Positions 1 to 7,795 of a DNA stretch of 64,000 nt are shown one piece after another (the stretch's first letter is position 1; every line of letters starts with the position of its first letter). The notes below the pieces were generated by a model. It made no database searches and had not been told where the DNA came from. It worked only from the letters and a program-made list of their open reading frames with translations. The DNA lies in the NCBI RefSeq assembly GCF_014646015.1, contig NZ_BMMQ01000008.1, positions 1 to 64,000 of the forward strand. The letters run 5' to 3'. This DNA is from Microbacterium nanhaiense (GTDB lineage Bacteria > Actinomycetota > Actinomycetes > Actinomycetales > Microbacteriaceae). Made by a program: the position numbers and the translations under genes.

Positions 1-1
1 C

Positions 2-829
2 GCTCGCCAGCCTTACTACCGCTGGCTACGTGATCCTGTGACAAGCCGGGAGCTCGAGGAGGCGTATCGGGCGAACGCGCTGTTCGACGCGCACCGCGAC
101 GACCCGGAGTTCGGGTATCGGCTCCTCACCGACGAGGCCCGCGAGGAGGGCCAGGCGATATCGGATCGGACCGCGTGGCGGATCGCATCATCGAATGGCT
201 GGTGGAGTGTGTTCGGGAAGAAGCGGAGCAAGAACGGCAAGAAGCCTGGCCCCGCCGTTCACGACGATCTCTGTGTCGTCATCGACGAGCACGGGCGTGA
301 GCATCACCGGTTCGTGGCGTCCCGGCCGAACCAGCTCTGGCTGACCGACATCACGGAACACAAAACGAGCGAAGGCCGTCTTTACCTTTGCGCGGTCAAG
401 GACGCTTTCAGCGGCCGGATCGTGGGCTACTCGATCGACCCGAGAATGAAGGCATCTCTCGCGGTCCGAGCCGTCCGTAACGCTGTCAGGATGCGCGGGA
501 ACGTGAATGGTTGCGTCGTCCATTCGGACAGAGGATCGCAATTTCGAAGCAGGAAACTACGCCGAGAACTCAGTCTCCATAATCTCGTCGGATCGATGGG
601 GCGGGTTGCGTCTTGCGGGGACAACGCCGCGATGGAATCGTTCTTCAGCCTGCTGCAGAAGAACGTCCTGAACCGGCACTCCTGGGCCACCCGCGAGGAG
701 CTGCGCATCGCGATCGTGACCTGGATCGAACGGACCTATCACCGTCGGCGCAGGCAGGTCCGCCTGGGCCGTTTGACGCCGATCGAGTTCGAGACCATCA
801 TGAACGAAGACCTGACCCTCGCGGCCTAA
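2..829 (+). CDS. IS3-family transposase OrfB, 5' end outside window
   Basis: DDE transposase/integrase of an IS3-type insertion sequence, which cuts and joins element ends. The frame is open back to the window edge and encodes an IS3-like N-terminus (PYYRWLRDP) before the first in-window GTG at 38, so the true start lies upstream. An N-terminal HTH_21-like stretch (DPEFGYRLL) precedes the retroviral-integrase core. The three catalytic acids are visible: D in LTDIT, D in HSDRGSQ and E in AAMESFFSLLQ. The 3' end looks intact, closing with the LGRLTPIEFE motif usual for these proteins. OrfA and the left inverted repeat are not in view, so activity cannot be judged. Confidence 0.9.
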   Translation, partial: ARQPYYRWLRDPVTSRELEEAYRANALFDAHRDDPEFGYRLLTDEAREEGQAISDRTAWRIASSNGWWSVFGKKRSKNGKKPGPAVHDDLCVVIDEHGREHHRFVASRPNQLWLTDITEHKTSEGRLYLCAVKDAFSGRIVGYSIDPRMKASLAVRAVRNAVRMRGNVNGCVVHSDRGSQFRSRKLRRELSLHNLVGSMGRVASCGDNAAMESFFSLLQKNVLNRHSWATREELRIAIVTWIERTYHRRRRQVRLGRLTPIEFETIMNEDLTLAA

Positions 830-869
830 CTAGAACTGTCACCAGTTCCTGCACCAGACCCCATCCCAG

Positions 870-904
870 AAACCCTCGCGTAGCTTCTACATCGCGGGGG
901 TTTT
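870..904 (+). terminator. Intrinsic terminator after the transposase
   Basis: An 11-bp stem (AAACCCTCGCG pairing with CGCGGGGGTTT, one T-G wobble) with a 12-nt loop is followed by TTTT. It sits 40 bp after the transposase stop. Confidence 0.6.
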
Positions 905-947
905 GCTTGGCCCTGGTGCGAGCGGTGGCATTTTCCCGGCTCCTTCG

Positions 948-1253
948 CTACTCCGACGCGTCGCTCGCGGGCACGACGATGCCGGTCACCTGGTACGAAC
1001 TCGTCATCAGGTCCTCGAGGAGCTCGTGGTCGAGAGGCGGAGGCACGATCGTCTCGAAGGTGAATCGCAGCGGGATGGACGGGTTCATCCACACGGTCGA
1101 GTGCTTCTCCGCACCGCCCTCCCGATCCACCCAGGACAGAGTGAAGCTCTCGGATCGACGCATTCGCGTGACCATGACCGCCTTGAGGTGCGCCAGCAGG
1201 TGATCCGAGATGCGGATCTCGGTGAGCGACGAGCCGTACTGAAGCGTCCCCAT
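948..1253 (-). CDS. DUF7882-type small protein
   Basis: 101-residue soluble protein resembling a small family common in Microbacteriaceae, beginning MGTLxYGSS and containing SFTLSW and a proline-rich PSIPLRFTFE segment. Databases often label such proteins 'ATP-dependent DNA ligase', but no nucleotidyltransferase KxDG motif or other ligase motif is present here, so that name should not be used. It has no signal peptide or membrane segment. It is a single gene on the minus strand between the IS3 remnant and another small gene. The ATG at 1253 is the only good start. Function unknown; family assignment is from remembered sequence pattern. Confidence 0.75.
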   Translation of the reverse strand: MGTLQYGSSLTEIRISDHLLAHLKAVMVTRMRRSESFTLSWVDREGGAEKHSTVWMNPSIPLRFTFETIVPPPLDHELLEDLMTSSYQVTGIVVPASDASE

Positions 1254-1367
1254 GGCTTGACCATAGGGCAGACCGGTCCCCGCGGCTAGTACTCCCCCAA
1301 TACTGCAACGATTTATGTCGTCATGACCGCCGATACGACCCCTTCTCCGCGCGGCGGTGCGGCCGAT

Positions 1368-1646
1368 CTAGTAGTCGAAGTGGCCGCGGTAGGGAAAGTC
1401 CACATCGCCCGTGTCGCGCGGATCGAGTTGGACGGTCTCGACCGTGAGCGCGATCTGCGTGCTGGGCGTAATGAGCACGCTCACCGCGCGGTTGCCGACG
1501 ACGGTGAATTCGACGAACCGCCCACCCGCGTCCACCGCCGCCTCGATGCGCCGCTTCAGATCATCCAGATCCTGGTTCTGCGCGAGCACAAAGGTCCCCG
1601 TATTCACCGCCAACTGGGTCTGCACCATCGTTCGGAGTTCATTCAT
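1368..1646 (-). CDS. Hypothetical 92-residue protein
   Basis: Small soluble protein starting MNELRTMVQTQ. A longer frame extends 12 codons upstream, but the ATG at 1646 is preferred because a purine-rich GGGTGGCGGG precedes it. Predicted secondary structure alternates a helix (DLDDLKRRIEAAVDAGG) with strands (FVEFTVV, AVSVLITP, IALTVETVQL), which suggests a compact alpha-beta fold. The C-terminus is aromatic and acidic (DVDFPYRGHFDY). No family is recognised. It lies in the same orientation as the DUF7882 gene, with 114 bp between them. Confidence 0.6.
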   Translation of the reverse strand: MNELRTMVQTQLAVNTGTFVLAQNQDLDDLKRRIEAAVDAGGRFVEFTVVGNRAVSVLITPSTQIALTVETVQLDPRDTGDVDFPYRGHFDY

Positions 1647-1848
1647 GCCCGCCACCCTACGAGGCGGCGTGAACGTGCGCACGAGCCCTTGCGCAGTCCC
1701 CGCCGCTGTGGCATGCGGACGGGCCGAACCGTGCGGCGTCGCCGTCGCGCGGACTGCCCGTGCAGCTCGATCCTTCCTCGATTATCGAGCCAAGTACACG
1801 CCGGGCAACGGTCTCCGAGTGGCCTCAAACACGAGATGCGCGACGCCG

Positions 1849-4800
1849 TTACGCGCGCCCGACGAGCGTGGCGAACGCGCTGAGCCGGGCGACCGAATCG
1901 GCGTGGAAAGGCAAGTCGTCGAGAAGAGCCGGGCTGAAGAGCACGTATGCCGCGACCTTCGCGCGACTGATGGCCACGTTCAGGCGGTTCTGGAGCAGGA
2001 GGAACTCCGGCCCGCGCGGGGCGCTCCTGCCGGACGATGCGGCAAGCGTGAGGATCGCGATGGCCGCCTCCTGCCCCTGAAATTTGTCCACAGTTCCCAC
2101 CCGCACCTCGCCGAAACCGGCGCGCGCGAGGGTCTGCTCGACCAGCTGTTGCTGGGCGTTGTACGGCGCGACGACGATGATGTCCGCCTGGGTGAGCGGC
2201 CGCGGCTCTCGCGGCGTGGCCACCTGCTCGTCGTCGATGTCGATCTCCGTGAACGACCGCCCGAGCACGTCGGCGACGATGCGCACGACCTCCGCGGCCT
2301 CCTCCGGTGACTCCGTCGCGTTTCCGCGATGCGCCACGGCGATCGGGTGCACGCCCGCGTCGATGCCCTCGACCGTGCGGAGCTCGGCGCCCGCCCGCGA
2401 ACGCAGTTGTCCGCCGTAGGAGAGCCGCGACACGGGGGCGGCGACCGCGGGGTGGAGCCGCCAGGTTCGCGCGAGGAAGTACCCGTAGCCCTCGGGCAGC
2501 ACGGCGGATCCCCGCATCAGCCAGCCGAGAGCCGAGGTGTCGACGGGTGCGGGGTGGGTGCCCTGGCTCACCTGCGGGAGCTGTTGCGGGTCGCCGAGGA
2601 GCAGCAGCCGCCGCGCCGACATCGACACCGCGATCGTCGACGCGAGCGCGAACTGGCCGGCTTCGTCGACGACGAGCAGGTCGAGGGCGCGGCGGTCGAC
2701 GCGCGTGACGTTTGCGAAGTCCCACGCCGTACCGCCGATGACGTAGCCCTTGGATTTGGCCTGTTGGAAGGCCGAGAGCCCGTTGCGCGGAAGCACGGTG
2801 AAGCTCTCGCCGGCGGCGCGGGCGCCGCCCTTGAGCACCTTGCCGACGCCAGAGGCGGGCACACCCGCGGCGACGACGCGGTCGAGCATGTTCTCGACGA
2901 CCGCGTGAGACTGCGCGACGACGCCCACCTTCCAGCCATGGTCGTTCACGAGCCGGGCGATGACGTGCGAGCCGACGTAGGTCTTCCCCGTTCCCGGAGG
3001 GCCCTGCACGGCGAGATAGCTCGGCACGCTGAGCAGCGAGAAGACGATCGCGTCGATGTCGCTGCCGATGGCGGACGACACGACCCGGCCCGCGTGATGA
3101 TCGGCGCGCAGACCGCGCAGGATGTCGGTCGCCGGGTCGATCGGGAACGCGCCATCGGACGCCTGAACGTTCCGCTCGCCGCGGAGAAGACTGTCGGCCC
3201 ACTCGTTGATCGCGCCCTGCTGGGCCCCGGCGGGAGGCGGCGAGCCGGGCGTCATCGCGACGGGAAGCTCGCGCCAGGTCTGGCCTGCGGCCGCGTACTC
3301 CTCGACGACCGCCCCATCATCAAGAACCTCGACGACGCGCACCTCCCTCGGCACGTGGATCCAGCGATTCGATGCCTCGGCGGGGAAGGGCGCCGGCGCC
3401 GGGTACAACACGAAGGGGTTCGCGCCCTCGCGAAGCCGCGTGCCGGGCGCAACGTCGCCGCGCAACTCGACGACGCGGCGCATCGCGCGTTTACCGTCGG
3501 GCGTGTGCCAGTCTTCGACGACATCGGATCGGCGGACGTCGACCACGACGACGTCTCGCGTCTCGCCCCAGAGCGACATCGGCTCGCGCAGGCGCTCGAA
3601 ATGGGCCTGCCAGAAGGCGCGCGCCTCCCGCGGGTAGTAGTCGATCGCCGCGGCTGCCAGGCGGAGAGCCTGTTCGTCGGCGAGGCTGCGAACGTCGCCC
3701 GTCGCAACGTTCTCGTCGCCGGTCGCCGCATCGCACGCCTCGCGCATCTCGTCGGCCTTCGCGAGCAGCGCGAGGGCGCGGGGCGAGGGCTCGTAGGCGT
3801 CGGCGGGGCGATCGTCCGGTGCGGCGGGCAGCGCGCGCGTCTCACGGGCGCGCTCGATGAGCCAATCGCGCAAGCGCCGCGTCGACACGCAGTCGTAGCG
3901 GTTGTAGTCGGCGAGGGCGTCGAGCACGCGCTTCGCGTCGTCGGCACGACCCGCTTGCTCGAGCGCCCGCGCCTCGACGTAACGGATGATCGAGTCGTCG
4001 CCCTTCTGCACGTCCTGTGTACGGACCTCGTCACCCATGTAGAGCGGCTCGAGCTTCTTGATCGAGTACGACGGGCTCCCGATCCGGACGGCGTTCTTCA
4101 CGACCGGATACAGGTCGACGAACAGCTCGTCGCGCAGCATGCGGTCGACCTCCGCCTCGCGCACCCCGTGGCGCGCTGCTATCTCGGCGAGATGCGTCGG
4201 CTCGTACGGGGCGTAATGGAAGATGTGCATGTCGGGGTGGGCCCGGCGCCGAGCCGCGATGAAGTCGCAGAAGCGCTCGAGCGCGCGCCGCTCGGCCGCG
4301 AAGTCGTGCGCCCACAGCGCCGTGTACTGCTCGCGCGTATCGACCCACCCGAAGAGGTAATCGAGCCCCCACGCCTCCCGGCCGCTCGGCAGCGTCTCGC
4401 TGTACAGCGGGTCGCCTTCGAAATCGAAGAAGATGTCGCCGTGATCCGGGCGCGGCATCACCCCGAGCGCCGCCGCGTTGACGACCTCGTAGAGCGGGGC
4501 ACCGGATCCCGCTTTCTCGGTCTCCACCTGCAGACGCGCCTGCGTGCGCAACCGATCGAAGGCCTCGTCGCTCATGCGCGCGGGTTTCGTGGCCGCGCCC
4601 GCCAGCGCGTCGATCGTCGCGTAGCCGGCCTCGCGCAGCCGCTCCCGCGCCGCGGGCCGCATGCCGGCGACGAGGAGCACGTCGCGGTGCGCGGCGACCT
4701 GCTCCGCGCACGCCGCGCAGCGCCCGCATGCCTGCACCTCCAGCGCGCCGCGATCGTCGCCCCACTCGATCGCGGGCGTCGCGGATCCGGTCTCCACCCG

Positions 4801-5415
4801 CCGGTCTGCCACCAGCCGCTCGAGTCGCGCGCGGCGGACCCGGAACAGGGGCAACAGATCCGCGACGTCGTGCGTCGATACCGATCCGTCGCCCAGAAGC
4901 AGGTCGACCTCGTTCGCCCGCGGCACGCCCATCGCGTCGAGCTGGTCGACGTACGCGGCAAGCTGCATGAGCGCCGTCACGCGCGCCGTACGGGCGAGCT
5001 TGGTGTCCTGTACGCGCCACGCCCCGTCGTCGTCACGCACCAGGAAGTCGGCGAATCCGACGAAGTCACCCGCCGCGAAGGCGCCCTGGAATACCACCCG
5101 CGCATCGGGTGCGGCCAGGGCCTCCCGGGTGAGCCGCACGGCCTCGGCGAGCTCGTCCGCGCGCGCGGACGAGACGCGTTCGATCTCGACGACGGCGGAT
5201 CCGTGCCGCGCGCGGTAGGCCGCGAGCGTGCGGGCCTCGTGGGCGTCGCCGAGGCGCGCCGCGCGCTCGAGCATCGCGTCGGCGGGGTCGTCGACGGCCG
5301 CGCATCGGCCCAGCTTGGCGTCGATCTGCCGAAGCCAGGCGAACTCACACTCGGCGGCGGCCTTGAGGTCGCTCGCGCTCCAGATGAGCCGCTGATCGTC
5401 GGGGGTGATGCGCAT
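1849..5415 (-). CDS. TM0106-family RecB-like nuclease fused to SF1 helicase
   Basis: 1188-residue DNA or RNA processing enzyme. Residues ~10-240 form a RecB/Cas4-type nuclease: metal-binding D123, D137-x-K139 and Q151xxxY155, with C23 and the C230/C233/C236 triplet able to hold a 4Fe-4S cluster as in AddB/Cas4. Residues ~325-520 are an RNase-H-like YprB domain (D331-x-E333, YDCVSTRRL). Residues ~750-1180 are an SF1 helicase with Walker A GPPGTGKT at ~805, DEAG at ~917, GDPQQLP at ~941 and DKFQGQE at ~1110. All key motifs are present, so it looks active. The ATG at 5415 directly precedes conserved sequence. It is divergent from nadE, with only 52 bp between them. The family is widespread in actinobacteria; its physiological role is not settled. 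Confidence 0.9.
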   Translation of the reverse strand: MRITPDDQRLIWSASDLKAAAECEFAWLRQIDAKLGRCAAVDDPADAMLERAARLGDAHEARTLAAYRARHGSAVVEIERVSSARADELAEAVRLTREALAAPDARVVFQGAFAAGDFVGFADFLVRDDDGAWRVQDTKLARTARVTALMQLAAYVDQLDAMGVPRANEVDLLLGDGSVSTHDVADLLPLFRVRRARLERLVADRRVETGSATPAIEWGDDRGALEVQACGRCAACAEQVAAHRDVLLVAGMRPAARERLREAGYATIDALAGAATKPARMSDEAFDRLRTQARLQVETEKAGSGAPLYEVVNAAALGVMPRPDHGDIFFDFEGDPLYSETLPSGREAWGLDYLFGWVDTREQYTALWAHDFAAERRALERFCDFIAARRRAHPDMHIFHYAPYEPTHLAEIAARHGVREAEVDRMLRDELFVDLYPVVKNAVRIGSPSYSIKKLEPLYMGDEVRTQDVQKGDDSIIRYVEARALEQAGRADDAKRVLDALADYNRYDCVSTRRLRDWLIERARETRALPAAPDDRPADAYEPSPRALALLAKADEMREACDAATGDENVATGDVRSLADEQALRLAAAAIDYYPREARAFWQAHFERLREPMSLWGETRDVVVVDVRRSDVVEDWHTPDGKRAMRRVVELRGDVAPGTRLREGANPFVLYPAPAPFPAEASNRWIHVPREVRVVEVLDDGAVVEEYAAAGQTWRELPVAMTPGSPPPAGAQQGAINEWADSLLRGERNVQASDGAFPIDPATDILRGLRADHHAGRVVSSAIGSDIDAIVFSLLSVPSYLAVQGPPGTGKTYVGSHVIARLVNDHGWKVGVVAQSHAVVENMLDRVVAAGVPASGVGKVLKGGARAAGESFTVLPRNGLSAFQQAKSKGYVIGGTAWDFANVTRVDRRALDLLVVDEAGQFALASTIAVSMSARRLLLLGDPQQLPQVSQGTHPAPVDTSALGWLMRGSAVLPEGYGYFLARTWRLHPAVAAPVSRLSYGGQLRSRAGAELRTVEGIDAGVHPIAVAHRGNATESPEEAAEVVRIVADVLGRSFTEIDIDDEQVATPREPRPLTQADIIVVAPYNAQQQLVEQTLARAGFGEVRVGTVDKFQGQEAAIAILTLAASSGRSAPRGPEFLLLQNRLNVAISRAKVAAYVLFSPALLDDLPFHADSVARLSAFATLVGRA

Positions 5416-5467
5416 GATTCCACGGTAGTTGCCGCCACTGACAATCGAAGATGGGAGACTTGTCAGC

Positions 5468-7525
5468 GTGACCGACTTCGATTTCCTGAGCGCGTATCGT
5501 CACGGCTTCGCACGCGTCGCCGCATGCCACATCCCCGTCGCGATCGCGGATCCCGCGCGCAACGCGCAGGCCGTCGTCGATGCCGCGAAGAAGCTCGACG
5601 ACGACGCCGTCGCCGTCGCCGTGTTCCCCGAGTTGTGCCTCACCGGCTACGCGATCGACGACCTCGTGATGCAGGACGTCGTCCTCGACGCGACGCGCGC
5701 CGCCATCGAACACATTCGAAACGAGTCGGAGTGGGTCATGCCGGTGCTCGTCGTCGGCGCGCCGCTCGCGTTCGAGGGGCGCATCTACAACTGCGCGGTC
5801 GTGATCCACCGCGGCAGGGTCATCGGCGTCGCGCCGAAGTCCTACCTGCCGAACTATCGCGAGTTCTACGAGCGCCGCTGGTACGCGGCCGGCGAGGGCG
5901 TGACGGGCACGATCCGCATCGGTCACGAGGACGTGCCCTTCGGAAACGACCTCCTCTTCGAGGCGAGCGACGTGCCGGGCCTTGTCGTGCACGCCGAGGT
6001 GTGCGAGGACATGTGGGTGCCGATCCCGCCGTCGTCGCGGGCCGCGCTCGCGGGCGCGACCGTGCTGCTGAACCTCTCCGGAAGCCCCATCACGATCGCC
6101 CGTGCCGACGTGAGGCGCGGGCTTGTCCAGTCGGCCTCGATGCGCGGGCTCGCCGCCTACGCCTATGCCGCCGCGGGCGTCGGCGAATCGTCGAACGACC
6201 TGTCGTGGGACGGGCAGACGATGATCTACGAGGCGGGCGCGCTCCTCGCCGACACCGAGCGCTTCCCCACCGGACCCACCTTCTCGGTCGCCGACGTCGA
6301 CCTCGACACGCTCCGCCAGGAGCGGATCCGCCAGGGCACCTTCGACGACAACGCGCGCGCCTATGCGCGCGAGTTCCGGCGGATCCCCTTCACGCTGCGG
6401 CCGCCCAAGCACGACGTCGGCCTGCGTCGCCAGGTCGACAGGTTCCCCTTCGTTCCCGACGACCCCGCGCGCCTCGCGCAGGACTGCTACGAGGCGTTCC
6501 ACATCCAGGTCGCGGGGCTCGAGCAGCGCCTCCGCGCGATCGGCGACCCGAAACCCGTCATCGGCGTCTCGGGCGGCCTCGACTCCACGCACGCCCTCCT
6601 CGTGATCGCGCGCGCTATGGATCGGATGGGTCGCCCGCGCAGCGAGATCCTCGCATACACGATGCCCGGATTCGCCACGAGCGAGCGCACGAAGAACAAT
6701 GCGATCGCGCTGGCCAAGTCGATCGGCGCGACGATCGAAACGATCGACATTCGCCCCGCGGCGACCGAAATGCTCAAGCAGATGGGTCACCCGTTCGGAT
6801 CCGGCGAGCCGGTCTACGACGTCACCTTCGAGAACGTCCAGGCCGGCATGCGGACCGACTACCTGTTCCGCCTTGCGAACCACCACGGCGGCATCGTCGT
6901 CGGGACCGGCGACCTGTCGGAGGCGGCGCTCGGCTGGTCGACCTACGGCGTGGGCGACCAGATGAGTCACTACGTCGTCAACAGCGGCGTGCCGAAGACG
7001 CTGATCCAGCACATCATCCGCTGGGTGATCGCGGACGGCACCGGCGTCTCGGAGGAGGAGGCGGAGGTGCTGCAATCGGTGCTCGACACCGAGATCTCAC
7101 CGGAGCTCGTCCCGGCGGGGCAGGACGGCAAGGTGCAGTCGACCGAGAGCACCATCGGCCCCTACAACCTGCACGACTTCACGCTCGCGTACGTGCTGCG
7201 GCACGGATCGCGTCCGTCGAAGATCGCATTCCTCGCCTGGCATGCGTGGCACGATGCCTCGCAGGGCGCCTGGCCCGCGGGCTTCCCCGAGGGCGAGCGG
7301 CCCTCGTATCAACTCGATGAGATCGCGAAGTGGCTGCGGCTGTTCATCTCGCGCTACTTCGGTTTTGCCCAGTTCAAGCGCTCCGCTGTGCCGAACGGGC
7401 CGAAGGTCTCCCCCGTGGGGGCGCTGTCGCCGCGCGGCGACTGGCGCGCACCCTCCGACGGGAACGCGCGTGCGTGGCTCGCCGAACTGGATGCGGCGCT
7501 GCCGGAGACACCCGCCGCGCGCTGA
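5468..7525 (+). CDS. nadE: Glutamine-dependent NAD+ synthetase
   Basis: Makes NAD+ from nicotinic acid adenine dinucleotide, ATP and glutamine. The N-terminal nitrilase-type glutaminase shows the E-K-C triad in FPELCLTGY, PKSYLPNYREFYE and HAEVCEDMW. The C-terminal synthetase carries the ATP pyrophosphatase P-loop SGGLDST. At 685 residues it matches the long two-domain actinobacterial form (about 680 residues in Mycobacterium). The GTG at 5468 is chosen because GGGAG lies upstream and the product then begins MTDFDFLSAYRHGFARVA, the usual family N-terminus; a TTG 13 codons earlier is less likely. It is divergent from the nuclease-helicase gene. Confidence 0.95.
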   Translation: MTDFDFLSAYRHGFARVAACHIPVAIADPARNAQAVVDAAKKLDDDAVAVAVFPELCLTGYAIDDLVMQDVVLDATRAAIEHIRNESEWVMPVLVVGAPLAFEGRIYNCAVVIHRGRVIGVAPKSYLPNYREFYERRWYAAGEGVTGTIRIGHEDVPFGNDLLFEASDVPGLVVHAEVCEDMWVPIPPSSRAALAGATVLLNLSGSPITIARADVRRGLVQSASMRGLAAYAYAAAGVGESSNDLSWDGQTMIYEAGALLADTERFPTGPTFSVADVDLDTLRQERIRQGTFDDNARAYAREFRRIPFTLRPPKHDVGLRRQVDRFPFVPDDPARLAQDCYEAFHIQVAGLEQRLRAIGDPKPVIGVSGGLDSTHALLVIARAMDRMGRPRSEILAYTMPGFATSERTKNNAIALAKSIGATIETIDIRPAATEMLKQMGHPFGSGEPVYDVTFENVQAGMRTDYLFRLANHHGGIVVGTGDLSEAALGWSTYGVGDQMSHYVVNSGVPKTLIQHIIRWVIADGTGVSEEEAEVLQSVLDTEISPELVPAGQDGKVQSTESTIGPYNLHDFTLAYVLRHGSRPSKIAFLAWHAWHDASQGAWPAGFPEGERPSYQLDEIAKWLRLFISRYFGFAQFKRSAVPNGPKVSPVGALSPRGDWRAPSDGNARAWLAELDAALPETPAAR

Positions 7526-7602
7526 GATTCTGACGATGCAGTGAGATTCTGACGACTTCGGCGGATCCGCCGGCGGATCTCGCGGAATCGTCAGAATCTC
7601 AC
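7523..7602. repeat. Intergenic palindrome with duplicated half-site
   Basis: A perfect 15-nt inverted repeat (GTGAGATTCTGACGA at 7541-7555, complement at 7588-7602) encloses a 32-nt centre that itself contains the palindrome GGCGGATCCGCC. A direct copy of the left arm (TGAGATTCTGACGA) begins at 7523, so it overlaps the nadE stop codon. The element lies between the convergent 3' ends of nadE and the next small gene. It could act as a two-way terminator, but no T-run is present on either side. Confidence 0.8.
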
Positions 7603-7609
7603 GACGGGC

Positions 7610-7786
7610 TCAGTTCTTCCTCGAGAACACGCTCCGCAGGATTGCGAACACGATGGCCGCCACCGCGAGCACGATCAGCAGCTTGAAGGCCCAGAAGATC
7701 ACCGAGAAGAGGATGTTGACGAGGAAGATCGCGATGATGATCGCGACGATCACGCCGAGAACGGTCCAGATTGTGCCCATGTTCAT
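7610..7786 (-). CDS. Small hydrophobic membrane protein, 58 residues
   Basis: Short gene starting MNMGTIWTVLG and ending SVFSRKN. Almost the whole product is hydrophobic and fits two membrane segments (about residues 5-27 and 29-50) with a basic C-terminus. A second in-frame ATG lies two codons later. The ribosome site is weak (AGGCTGGG). It lies 9 bp beyond the sbcC stop on the same strand, so it could be co-transcribed with sbcDC. No family is recognised, although tiny membrane proteins of this shape are common in Microbacteriaceae. The base use and hydrophobic periodicity support a real gene. Confidence 0.6.
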   Translation of the reverse strand: MNMGTIWTVLGVIVAIIIAIFLVNILFSVIFWAFKLLIVLAVAAIVFAILRSVFSRKN

Positions 7787-7795
7787 GGGCCCAGC

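Noticed and set aside
1..870. Right terminal inverted repeat of the IS3 element
   Set aside because: The left end is outside the window, so the repeat TGTCACCAGTTCCTGCACC... after the transposase cannot be confirmed as the IS end.
948..1253. ATP-dependent DNA ligase
   Set aside because: This label is often attached to similar small proteins, but 101 residues without any ligase motif cannot be a ligase.
2329..7320. Very long open frame antisense to the nuclease-helicase and running into nadE
   Set aside because: It is an antisense/out-of-phase shadow caused by high G+C; its translation is Arg-rich low-complexity sequence and both genes on the other frames have full domain motifs.
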